From assembly GCA_937973585.1 (NCBI GenBank), contig CALJKN010000017.1:1-39566 (forward strand): a stretch of 39,566 bases of DNA. Reading direction: 5' to 3'. Source of the DNA: an uncultured Helicobacteraceae bacterium (lineage in GTDB: Bacteria > Campylobacterota > Campylobacteria > Campylobacterales > UBA6016). A program made the position numbers and the translations under genes. The notes below the pieces were generated by a model. The model worked only from the letters and a program-made list of their open reading frames with translations, made no database searches and was not told the origin of the DNA. How positions within the stretch are numbered: position 1 is the first letter of the stretch; every line of letters begins with the position of its first letter. Shown here one piece after another: positions 32,319-39,410 of this stretch.

Positions 32319-32914
32319 CTACCGATAACCCCGATGATCATCTTTGCAAGCTCTAGCGCTCTGCCTCTGTGTGAAATCTTGTTTTTTACCTCATCGTCTA
32401 GTTCACCCAGCGTGTTCTCGAAACCCTCAGGGATAAACATCGGGTCGTATCCAAAACCTTTGTCGCCCCTAGGTGACGTAATTGCTATTCCGTACATATG
32501 TCCGTGAACGGTATATATCCCCTCTTTTGTCGCTATCGCTATTGCGGCAGTGTAGTGCGCAGGAGAGTTTGCACATCCTACGGCCTTGATGGAATCGACC
32601 AGTTTTTGCAGGTTTTCTTTGTCGTTTGCTCCGGCTCCGGCGTATCTAGCGCTATATATCCCAGGCTCACCGCCCAAAACATCTACGCATATTCCGCTGT
32701 CGTCGGAGAGGACTATCGTATCATCGTCCCCTAGTGCATCAAATACCGCTTTTGCTTTTATGATTGCATTGTCTTTGAACGTATCTCCATCCTCTTCGAT
32801 ATGAAAAGGGGGTATAATGTCCGTATAATTCACAACCTCATAACCGGACATCATATTTTTGATCTCAACGACTTTGCCTTTGTTGGAAGTAGCTAGCACT
32901 ATTTTTGCGCTCAC
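32315..32914 (-). CDS. rdgB: dITP/XTP pyrophosphatase (RdgB/HAM1)
   Basis: A 199-residue HAM1-family enzyme: VLATSNKGKVVEIK at the N-terminus, the acidic SDDSGICVDVLGGEPGIYSARYAG active region, GFGYDPMFIPEG, and KNKISHRGRALE near the end. It hydrolyses non-canonical purine triphosphates to monophosphates, keeping them out of DNA. The start is GTG at 32914 with AGAGGTG before it; it overlaps the stop of the 39-aa gene (GTGA). Confidence 0.95.
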   Translation of the reverse strand: MSAKIVLATSNKGKVVEIKNMMSGYEVVNYTDIIPPFHIEEDGDTFKDNAIIKAKAVFDALGDDDTIVLSDDSGICVDVLGGEPGIYSARYAGAGANDKENLQKLVDSIKAVGCANSPAHYTAAIAIATKEGIYTVHGHMYGIAITSPRGDKGFGYDPMFIPEGFENTLGELDDEVKNKISHRGRALELAKMIIGVIGR

Positions 32915-33030
32915 AAGTCACCTCTTTTTTTCCGAATATAGCCCGAAATTCTAACAATTAGATACAAAAAAACCCCGATAAAAACAAGTCCGCCAAGCTC
33001 CGCCGAGAGGTTATCCAAAAAACCGTTCAT
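32911..33030 (-). CDS. Small single-pass membrane protein, 39 aa
   Basis: From ATG 33030 to TGA 32911 the minus strand encodes 39 residues: a short N-terminus (MNGFLDNLSAELGG), one hydrophobic helix of about 15 residues (LVFIGVFLYLIVRI) and a basic tail (YIRKKRGDL). Its ATG overlaps the histidine-kinase stop (TAATG) and its stop overlaps the rdgB start (GTGA), so it sits exactly between two genes without spare bases. That arrangement and the positive-inside tail argue that it is translated. I know no family. It may act with the kinase, which is inference from position. Confidence 0.65.
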   Translation of the reverse strand: MNGFLDNLSAELGGLVFIGVFLYLIVRISGYIRKKRGDL

Positions 33031-34292
33031 TATAAAACCGCCGTCTCTTTTGCAAAATCTACAAAAAATCTATTTTTGCCGTTTTCATGTAAATAAGATA
33101 ACTCCAAATCATGCTTGTGTAGTATTTTTGCCACGATAGAGAGCCCAAGGCCGTATCCGCCTGATAGCCTTGCCTTGTCCCCTTTTGTAAACGCCCCGAC
33201 GTAGTACGACAGCTCTTTTTCGAGAGGATCGCCCATGCTAATAACCGACATTTTGGAGTTTGCCGCCTCAAAGACTGCTTTTTTGTCGTTTGAGTATTTA
33301 ATCGCATTTTCCAGAAGATTTTTTAACACCATCGTAAAATATCTGACATCTATCTCAATCTCAAAATCATCCTTTATCACCTCTATGGTATCGGAGTTAT
33401 CAGGCATAAGAGAGAGGGTTTTTTTGTAGAGTTCCGACATTTTGATCCGCTCTTTTTTGAGCGCTGCAAACGACATCTCCTCATTTTGCAGAAGCATCGT
33501 AGTGAGGCTATCCATCGACTCTACGGCCTTTTGGATACTCTCTTTGTATTTAGAGCCGTCGATAAAGCCGAGAGCTAAACGGATTTTCATAATAGGGGTA
33601 CGGAGCTCATGGCTGATATTTGCCAACAGCTCCTCTTTGTCGTTTAGCAACTCCTCTTTTTCTTGGAGGAGTTTTTCCATTTTATCGGCTACGGTATTAA
33701 ATTCGCACGCCAGCTCCCCTATCTCCCCCTCACACGACAATCCGGCTCTGGCGGTCAAATCCCCTCCGGCAAAATCCTCCATCCTCTGCTTTAATCTCCT
33801 AATCGGAGAAAAGAGGTTCATAACAACAAGATACAAAAGGACTATAGATACGATGGCACCGGAAAAAAGCAAAAGCACCCCGTGTCTCTCAAAAAAGCCC
33901 TGTCTTGAGATGTTGTCTTTTATTACTACCTGCCTACCCAGAAGATCAAGCCTGATAAACGTGTGCCCATCGTCCTCTTTGTATATCTCTATCGTGTCGA
34001 AATTTTTTGTTACCGCTCCAATTAGCTTTAGCCTTGCGGGGTCTATCTCACACTCTTTTCCGACACATATCAGCTCCAAAGAACTTGCGTTTAGCTCTTT
34101 TTCTAGCTCCTCAAAATCCTCTTCAAGGATATTTTTTTTGACGGATGAGGCTATCTGGATATAACGTTTAACTGTTAGGGTCTCTAGCCTGACGGCGTTT
34201 TGTTTTATAACGTCGTAGGCTATGAAGGAGAGGAAAAAAATTGCGGTCAAAAATAGCAGAGTTACTTTGACGAAAAGAGAGTTTTGGGTCAT
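33030..34292 (-). CDS. Membrane sensor histidine kinase (CpxA/ArsS-like)
   Basis: A 420-residue kinase: helix 8-27, periplasmic loop of about 110 residues with two Cys (ICVGKEC), second helix (about 140-160), HAMP domain, then phosphoacceptor ANISHELRTPIMKI and ATPase domain. The N box is LKNLLENAIKYS and the G2 region GGYGLGLSIV is good, but the usual DxGxG G1 motif is replaced by VISMGDPLEKE; I recall such a form in related kinases of this phylum. It pairs with the regulator upstream (overlap ATGA). The CpxP-like gene ahead suggests envelope-stress sensing. Confidence 0.9.
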   Translation of the reverse strand: MTQNSLFVKVTLLFLTAIFFLSFIAYDVIKQNAVRLETLTVKRYIQIASSVKKNILEEDFEELEKELNASSLELICVGKECEIDPARLKLIGAVTKNFDTIEIYKEDDGHTFIRLDLLGRQVVIKDNISRQGFFERHGVLLLFSGAIVSIVLLYLVVMNLFSPIRRLKQRMEDFAGGDLTARAGLSCEGEIGELACEFNTVADKMEKLLQEKEELLNDKEELLANISHELRTPIMKIRLALGFIDGSKYKESIQKAVESMDSLTTMLLQNEEMSFAALKKERIKMSELYKKTLSLMPDNSDTIEVIKDDFEIEIDVRYFTMVLKNLLENAIKYSNDKKAVFEAANSKMSVISMGDPLEKELSYYVGAFTKGDKARLSGGYGLGLSIVAKILHKHDLELSYLHENGKNRFFVDFAKETAVL

Positions 34293-34957
34293 TGGCCTAT
34301 AAATTTATAGCCGATTCCCCATACCGACTTGATATATTTCGGATTTTTCGGATCATCGTCGAGTTTGCTTCTTAGCTTGCTGACCAAAACGTCTACATTT
34401 CTACTAGTCGAATCCCAGTTTAAAAACTCTATAGCATTTGCTATATCGTCTCTGTTTAAGGCTTTCCCTTTGGAATTCAAAAAGAGCTTCATAAGTTCGT
34501 ATTCAGAGTTTGTGAGCGATAACGGCTCCCCCCTAAATCTTATAGTCATAGCCCTCTCATCTACGGAAAACTCCGCCTGAGACTCTTTTAGCTCTTTTTT
34601 GTAGCGTCTTAGTACCGCCTCTATCCTCTTTACAAGCTCTATCGGCTCATATCCTTTTGTCAGATAGTCATCGGCACCGAGATCAAGCCCTAAAACCTTG
34701 TCACTCGTATTGCCCCTTGCCGAAGAGATAATAATCGGGAGGTCGTACTCGCTTTTTATCTTTTTACAAACCTCAAAACCGTTCATTTCCGGCAACATCA
34801 AATCTAGTACCACCAGATCAAACTTCTCTTTTTTTAGTGCCTCAAACGCTTCTGACGGCTTATCTGCGCACACCACCTCCATACTGTAGCCGTTTAGGTG
34901 CTCGCTTAGTAGCTCACCTATCTCTTTGTCATCTTCAATCAATAGTATTTTTGTCAT
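34289..34957 (-). CDS. OmpR-family response regulator
   Basis: A 222-residue regulator: receiver with IEDDKE, phospho-acceptor Asp in VLDLMLPEM, and Lys in DYLTKGYEP, where the usual Lys-Pro is Lys-Gly; then a winged helix with LTNSEYELMKLFL and a C-terminal VWGIGYKFIG. It is partner of the downstream kinase (4-nt overlap) and overlaps the CpxP-like gene upstream by 4 nt. Missing the cis-proline after the conserved Lys might alter receiver dynamics. It resembles ArsR/CpxR regulators; targets are unknown but the CpxP-like gene is a likely one. Confidence 0.93.
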   Translation of the reverse strand: MTKILLIEDDKEIGELLSEHLNGYSMEVVCADKPSEAFEALKKEKFDLVVLDLMLPEMNGFEVCKKIKSEYDLPIIISSARGNTSDKVLGLDLGADDYLTKGYEPIELVKRIEAVLRRYKKELKESQAEFSVDERAMTIRFRGEPLSLTNSEYELMKLFLNSKGKALNRDDIANAIEFLNWDSTSRNVDVLVSKLRSKLDDDPKNPKYIKSVWGIGYKFIGQ

Positions 34958-35364
34958 TCCATACTCCCCTGGAATCTTTTTATAAATTGCTCTCGCTGTT
35001 TTGGATTCATTACGCCATGTATTGTACCCAGTAGCGCCGCCCTTGCTCCGACCGTACTTTCGCAGTTCCCGTCTGCTAGTTGTCTAAGGGTTGCACCGTC
35101 TATATCGTCCGATTGGAACCGCTTTGTGTTCTTAGCGTTTATCTTCTCTTTTTTTGCCTGAAAATCTTTTAAAGCGGTTAGAATTTTCTCTTTTTGTATC
35201 TGGGTAATCCCGTCTGTTTTTTCAAGCCCGTAGTAAAGCCTTTTTTCAAAAGTTGATTTTTTTGTCTCAGATTTATCTAAGTACTCGTCGTCAGCCCCGA
35301 AACATAAGCCGCCAAAAACGGCAAACGCCAAAGCCGTCAGGGCAAACCTGTTTGCAAAAAGCAT
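34954..35364 (-). CDS. Periplasmic CpxP/Spy-like protein
   Basis: A 136-residue exported protein with a signal peptide (1-23, cleavage near CFG/ADD) and a helical mature part rich in Lys and Gln. Near the C-terminus MNPKQREQFIKRF resembles the LTxxQ motif of Spy/CpxP proteins, in which short helices form a cradle-like chaperone. It heads the chain with the response regulator and kinase (4-nt overlap), which is the arrangement expected for a feedback protein that restrains its sensor. GGAGAGATTTGG precedes the ATG. The family call is moderate: the second LTxxQ-like site is less clear (DGITQIQKEKIL). Confidence 0.65.
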   Translation of the reverse strand: MLFANRFALTALAFAVFGGLCFGADDEYLDKSETKKSTFEKRLYYGLEKTDGITQIQKEKILTALKDFQAKKEKINAKNTKRFQSDDIDGATLRQLADGNCESTVGARAALLGTIHGVMNPKQREQFIKRFQGSME

Positions 35365-35513
35365 CCAAATCTCTCCGAAAATATTTTTAAATTAAACCAG
35401 AAATCATAAAACTAAACAGTAAAAAATCTATTCTGGATTTGTAAGAAAGAGGGTTTTTAGTGTATATTGGAGGATAATTTTAGGAATTTTTACTAACTAA
35501 TAATCTTTTTAGC

Positions 35514-35519
35514 TATAAT
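35514..35519 (+). promoter_or_regulatory. -10 element of perR, implying a leaderless mRNA
   Basis: TATAAT ends seven bases before the perR ATG, so +1 falls on the A at 35526. No Shine-Dalgarno sequence lies between, and no other in-frame start exists up to the TAG at 35481. Confidence 0.6.
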
Positions 35520-35525
35520 ACCGCT

Positions 35526-35939
35526 ATGGAAACGATTAAACAGACACTAAAACAAAAAGGGCTTAAATCAACCGCCCAAAGGGTAATGCTCCTAAAATCG
35601 ATAGAAGAGGCAGGACATATAGATATCGACGGGTTATACCAAAAAATGGCAGAGTTGGTTCCGTCCATATCGCTTAACACTATATATCTAAATCTGGAGC
35701 AACTGGCAAAAGAGGGGCTAATTAGCAAGGTGGCTCTAAACAGCCAAAAAAACGTCTACGAAACGGTAAAACACCAACATGCACATTTGGTTTGTACGGA
35801 ATGCGGGGATATAATTGATACCGATATGGACGGCGGGTATCTTGAGAATATAAAAGCGGGAGCTGAAAAAAACGGTCTTTTACCGTCATTTGTAGCGGTA
35901 AATATATACGGTGTTTGCAAAAAATGCCGCAAATCTTAA
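35526..35939 (+). CDS. perR: Fur-family peroxide regulator (PerR-like)
   Basis: A 137-residue Fur-family repressor: winged helix with KSTAQRVMLLKSI and SLNTIYLNLEQL, then a dimerisation domain with the metal-ligand cluster KHQHAHLVC. The structural zinc site is Cys90/Cys93 and Cys131/Cys134. The pairing with desulforubrerythrin, 26 nt downstream, favours PerR (peroxide sensing) over Fur. It would repress peroxide-defence genes until oxidised. The ATG at 35526 is the only suitable start, without ribosome site. Whether the regulatory His residues are those of a true PerR cannot be proven by reading alone. Confidence 0.82.
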   Translation: METIKQTLKQKGLKSTAQRVMLLKSIEEAGHIDIDGLYQKMAELVPSISLNTIYLNLEQLAKEGLISKVALNSQKNVYETVKHQHAHLVCTECGDIIDTDMDGGYLENIKAGAEKNGLLPSFVAVNIYGVCKKCRKS

Positions 35940-35965
35940 TACTTTAAATTTAAAAAGGGGAGAAA

Positions 35966-36616
35966 ATGAGAAAATACGAATCGTACAAATGCAATAAATG
36001 CGGTAACGAAGTAGAGGTTCAAAATGTGGGAGGCGGCAAGTTGGTATGCTGTGGCGAGGCTATGGAGTGCGTCACGACAAACTTAACGGCAGTAAACCTG
36101 ATGAAAGCTTTTGCCGGAGAGTCGCAAGCTAGAAACAAATATGATTTGTTTGCCGACATAGCCGAAGAAGAGGGTTGGCATGCGGTAGCCAGACACTTTA
36201 GAGAGGCGGCCGAAAACGAAAAATGGCATGCAAGGGCTGAGTTTAAAGCTTATCACAAGCTAATCGACGGCGCAGAGACCGAGATAACCCTCAAAAACCT
36301 TGATAGTGCAATGGCCGGAGAAAACTACGAACACACCACGATGTATCCGGAGTTTGCTACAATTGCCGAGGCCGAGGGACACAAAGAGCTGGCACGCCTG
36401 TTTAATGCAATCGCAAAAGTAGAAGTTGAGCACGAGAGAGAGTATAAAGCGCTTCAGGACGCAATGAAAGAAGACGGCTTCTTCTGTGATGAAAACGAAG
36501 AGATCTGGGTTTGTGAGGTGTGCGGACACGTACACAGAGGGAAAAAAGCACCGGGTGCATGCCCACTATGCAAAGTAGGCAAAGAGTATTTCAAAAGAGA
36601 GGCTCTAGGAAACTAA
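35966..36616 (+). CDS. rrc: Desulforubrerythrin (peroxide-reducing three-domain rubrerythrin)
   Basis: A 216-residue protein with three iron sites: an N-terminal desulforedoxin-like site (Cys9, Cys12, Cys28, Cys29), a central four-helix di-iron rubrerythrin domain with several ExxH motifs (AENEKWH, AKVEVEHE), and a C-terminal rubredoxin domain (Cys183, Cys186, Cys199, Cys202). This is the layout of Campylobacter jejuni Rrc (Cj0012c). It reduces hydrogen peroxide in the cytoplasm with electrons from reduced pyridine nucleotides via partners. AAGGGGAGAAA precedes the ATG; it follows perR and probably shares its transcript and control. Confidence 0.94.
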   Translation: MRKYESYKCNKCGNEVEVQNVGGGKLVCCGEAMECVTTNLTAVNLMKAFAGESQARNKYDLFADIAEEEGWHAVARHFREAAENEKWHARAEFKAYHKLIDGAETEITLKNLDSAMAGENYEHTTMYPEFATIAEAEGHKELARLFNAIAKVEVEHEREYKALQDAMKEDGFFCDENEEIWVCEVCGHVHRGKKAPGACPLCKVGKEYFKREALGN

Positions 36617-36622
36617 AAAACG

Positions 36623-36644
36623 GGTCGTCACCTGACGACCTTTT
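36623..36644. terminator. Bidirectional terminator between desulforubrerythrin and rhodanese genes
   Basis: GGTCGTC-ACCT-GACGACC, 7-bp stem, followed by TTTT on the plus strand; on the minus strand the same stem is followed by CGTTTTTT. It serves both convergent genes. Confidence 0.85.
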
Positions 36645-36650
36645 ATAAAC

Positions 36651-37061
36651 TTATCTGATTCTTACGACTGGTTTTTTCTCTGTTAGCCATCCGATTATTC
36701 CCTCTTTATAGTTGTAGACATTTTTGTACCCTTCTCTATCCAATATACCGGCTACAAGTTTGCTTCTCTGCCCTGTTCTGCATATTACGACGATCGGTTT
36801 ATTTTTGTCTCCACCGGAGACTTTTGAGAATTTTTGCATAAATTCATCTTTTAGAGGCCTAAAATCTTTGTCAAAATAAGTGATTAGATGCGATCTCTCG
36901 ATGACCCCGCTCTCAACCCACTCCGGAGCAGTTCTGACATCTACCAAAACCACATCTCCGGAACCTGCAAACATCGCTACTTCATCAGATGAAATCTCTT
37001 TGAACGCAAATAAAAATACATTTAAAAAACTTATAATCAGAGCCGCTTTTTTCATAATCAA
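36651..37061 (-). CDS. Periplasmic rhodanese-domain protein
   Basis: A 136-residue exported single rhodanese domain. Signal peptide at the N-terminus (MKKAALIISFLNVFLFAF); the start may be ATG 37061 or the second ATG two codons later. VVLVDVRTAPEWVESG and the active-site loop ICRTGQRS with catalytic Cys show the family, and GIIGWL ends it. Rhodaneses transfer sulfane sulfur; a periplasmic role in thiosulfate or polysulfide handling would fit this phylum but is inference. It converges on the desulforubrerythrin gene. Confidence 0.88.
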   Translation of the reverse strand: MIMKKAALIISFLNVFLFAFKEISSDEVAMFAGSGDVVLVDVRTAPEWVESGVIERSHLITYFDKDFRPLKDEFMQKFSKVSGGDKNKPIVVICRTGQRSKLVAGILDREGYKNVYNYKEGIIGWLTEKKPVVRIR

Positions 37062-37113
37062 ACCCGTATTTTATTACTCTTATAACAGGTAATTATAGCG
37101 GCTCGGCGTAAAA

Positions 37114-37734
37114 TTAGGATAAATTTTTGTAAAAAGAGGAGAAACAGGAGGCATTTTGATAAATATCGCCGACCCACAGAGCGCTAATCACCGACAACAT
37201 ATCGGCTCCGGCCGTCACCAGTTCACCCCCGTTATTTATGCCGATTCCCCCTATCGCACAAACCGGAACACCGAGTGATTTTGCCTCACTCAAAACTGAT
37301 TTATCGACTACTTTTGCATGAGGCTTTGTTGGGGATGGGAAAAAAGAGCCGAAAGCCACATAGTCTGCCCCTTTTTTTATTGCCCCTTTTGCCCTCTCCA
37401 AATCTCCATAACAAGATACCCCGATGATTTTGCCGCTGCCGATTATCTCTCTCGCATCCAAAGGGTCGATATCTTCCAGCCCGATGTGTATCCCGTCGGC
37501 ATTGACGGCCTTTGCCAGAACTACACGGTCGTCTATTATAAAACAGACACCGTTTTCATCGCAAAGCCGCTTCAGCCTCATGGCTACCGGATATAGCTCT
37601 TCGTCTTTTAGCTCTTTATCTCTTAGCTGTAATATTTTCGCACCACCCCTGATAGCCTCCGATACACACCTCTCTATATCGCCGTACGGAGTCAACACAG
37701 GGTCGGTAATAGCATATAATCCCTCTAGCTTCAT
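37114..37734 (-). CDS. thiE: Thiamine-phosphate synthase
   Basis: A 206-residue TIM-barrel enzyme. LYAITDP at the N-terminus, GGAKILQLRDKEL, FIIDDRVVLAKAVNADGIHIG and VSCYGDLERA, then VAFGSFFPSPTKPHA and CAIGGIGINN are the ThiE motifs. It joins the thiazole phosphate and pyrimidine pyrophosphate to make thiamine phosphate. It starts 5 nt after the ilvA stop; GGAG overlaps the ilvA end. A ThDP-dependent enzyme (Por) is encoded elsewhere in this window but no link is implied. Confidence 0.94.
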   Translation of the reverse strand: MKLEGLYAITDPVLTPYGDIERCVSEAIRGGAKILQLRDKELKDEELYPVAMRLKRLCDENGVCFIIDDRVVLAKAVNADGIHIGLEDIDPLDAREIIGSGKIIGVSCYGDLERAKGAIKKGADYVAFGSFFPSPTKPHAKVVDKSVLSEAKSLGVPVCAIGGIGINNGGELVTAGADMLSVISALWVGDIYQNASCFSSFYKNLS

Positions 37735-37739
37735 ATATG

Positions 37740-38951
37740 TTACTCCACTACGGAAAATTTAAATTTTTTCTCTCTCAAAGCATCTTTTATCGTCTCTTGA
37801 TGCTCTTTTCCTTTTGACTCAAGGGTTATGATGATGTTTGCATCTCCGTAAGCCAGATTTGAGGCTGTCCTATCGTAGTCTATGGAGACGATATTTGCCG
37901 CCGTATCTTTGAATATTCCGGTAAGCTCCATCAGACTCCCCGGCTTGTCTATCAGTGTGATTACAAGCTTTATTTTTCGGTTTGATTTTGCAAGACCCTT
38001 TTCTATGATTAGAGAGAGGGTATTTACGTCGATGTTTCCGCCGCTTAATATCACTGCAACCTTTTCATCTTTTGATGTTGCTATTTTATCGTGCATCAAA
38101 GCGGCAACACCGACGGCTCCGGCCCCCTCGACTACAATTTTGTGTTTTTCCATCAACAGCAATATCGCACTCGCACACTCTTCGTCATCCACCTGTATCA
38201 TCTCATCTACAAACTCGGAGACGAAAGAGAGCATCTTTGCCGAGGTATCCCGAACTGCTATCCCGTCGGCTATAGTCCTAACCGATGTGGAGTCTATAGG
38301 GGTTTTGGCAAAAAATGAATCGTGCATTGCCGGAGCCCCTTTTGCCGTAACGCCGACTATTCTGATTGACGGCTTAAGAGCTTTTGCCGCTATCGCTATC
38401 CCGCTGATTAGACCGCCGCCCCCTACCGGAACAACTATCGTATCAATGTCCGGTTTTTTGGAAAGTATCTCAAGTGCTATCGTCCCCTGCCCCGCTATCA
38501 CCGCGTCATCTTCAAACGGGTGGACAAACGTCATACCGTTTTTAGAGGCTATCTCTTTGGCATGCGCATACGCCTCATCATAATTATTCCCCTTTAAGAC
38601 AACCTCCGCACCGTGACTTTTTACCCCGTTTACTTTGAGTAGCGGCGTTGATTCAGGCATTACGATAACAGCCTTTATCCCGAATTGCTTTGCGCTAAAG
38701 GCCACCCCTTGTGCATGATTTCCGGCTGAGGCTGCAATCACTCCGGCACTTTTTTCTTCATTTGAGAGAGAGCATATTCTGTTATATGCCCCCCTAATCT
38801 TAAAAGCTCCCGTATTTTGGAGGCAACATTTTTTTAGCCAAACCTCATACTCTTTTGAGGCGGAGAGGTAATCCGATTTTACAAACGGGACTTTGGCTAC
38901 GACCTCTTTTATATTCTCGGCCGCTTTTTGTACGTCTTGCAAACTTACCAT
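37740..38951 (-). CDS. ilvA: Threonine ammonia-lyase with C-terminal ACT domain
   Basis: A 403-residue PLP enzyme. QNTGAFKIRGAYN carries the PLP Lys, SAGNHAQGVAF and VPVGGGGLISGIA bind the cofactor phosphate; the last 75 residues form an ACT domain (KLVITLIDKPGSLMELTGIF). It deaminates threonine to 2-oxobutyrate, first step to isoleucine. The one-ACT form of about 400 residues differs from the 500-residue E. coli IlvA and belongs to the short biosynthetic type. It lies between the CoA-binding gene (5-nt gap) and thiE (5-nt gap). Confidence 0.93.
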   Translation of the reverse strand: MVSLQDVQKAAENIKEVVAKVPFVKSDYLSASKEYEVWLKKCCLQNTGAFKIRGAYNRICSLSNEEKSAGVIAASAGNHAQGVAFSAKQFGIKAVIVMPESTPLLKVNGVKSHGAEVVLKGNNYDEAYAHAKEIASKNGMTFVHPFEDDAVIAGQGTIALEILSKKPDIDTIVVPVGGGGLISGIAIAAKALKPSIRIVGVTAKGAPAMHDSFFAKTPIDSTSVRTIADGIAVRDTSAKMLSFVSEFVDEMIQVDDEECASAILLLMEKHKIVVEGAGAVGVAALMHDKIATSKDEKVAVILSGGNIDVNTLSLIIEKGLAKSNRKIKLVITLIDKPGSLMELTGIFKDTAANIVSIDYDRTASNLAYGDANIIITLESKGKEHQETIKDALREKKFKFSVVE

Positions 38952-38956
38952 ATTTT

Positions 38957-39394
38957 CTAATTTCCAAAAAATTTTTTATGCTCTACCATTAGGCATTTGT
39001 TTTCTACGAGCTTTACGCACAACTCTTTTGCGACGCCCTCAGCCTCTTCGCTATGACACCCTATCTGCCCCCACACGAGTCTGGCTCCTATCCCTGCCGA
39101 CTCCTCTATAATACCGGAGAGGGCATCCCCTTTTCTAAAGACATTTACGATATCGACCCCTCCGGTTATATCCACCAAAGATCTATAAACTTTTTGCCCA
39201 AGTATGAAATCCTCTTTCGGATAGACCGGAATCACCTCGTATCCGACGCTTTGGAGGTATTTTGCAACCCTGTGGCTATCTTTTGTCTCATCCGGCGACA
39301 AACCGACAATCGCTATTTTTTTTGAGGAGGCCAAAATCTCTTTTATCATCTCTGACTCATTTGCTCCAAACGGTACAGGTATTGTACATTCCAT
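38957..39394 (-). CDS. CoA-binding domain protein (YccU-like)
   Basis: A Rossmann-fold protein of the CoA_binding_2 family: KKIAIVGLSPDETKDSHRVAKYLQSVGYEVIPVYP, then VDIVNVFRK and ARLVWGQIGCHSEEA. I place the start at ATG 39394 (145 aa, MECTIPVPFG) because GGAG sits six bases before it; the ATG at 39406 would add four residues and lacks a ribosome site. The biochemical role of this family is not well defined. It heads an operon with ilvA and thiE. The -10 candidate (39417-39412) is contributed by the last unit of the repeat array. Confidence 0.85.
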   Translation of the reverse strand: MECTIPVPFGANESEMIKEILASSKKIAIVGLSPDETKDSHRVAKYLQSVGYEVIPVYPKEDFILGQKVYRSLVDITGGVDIVNVFRKGDALSGIIEESAGIGARLVWGQIGCHSEEAEGVAKELCVKLVENKCLMVEHKKFFGN

Positions 39395-39410
39395 ATTTTG
39401 CTCCATTTTT

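Noticed and set aside
33442..34164. 240-aa plus-strand frame antisense to the histidine kinase
   Set aside because: Ser/Ile-rich composition typical of the reverse of a Lys/Glu/Asp-rich gene, no start signal, no domain; shadow.
37882..38583. 233-aa plus-strand frame antisense to ilvA
   Set aside because: Lies wholly inside ilvA, which is a complete enzyme; no ribosome site or recognisable motif.
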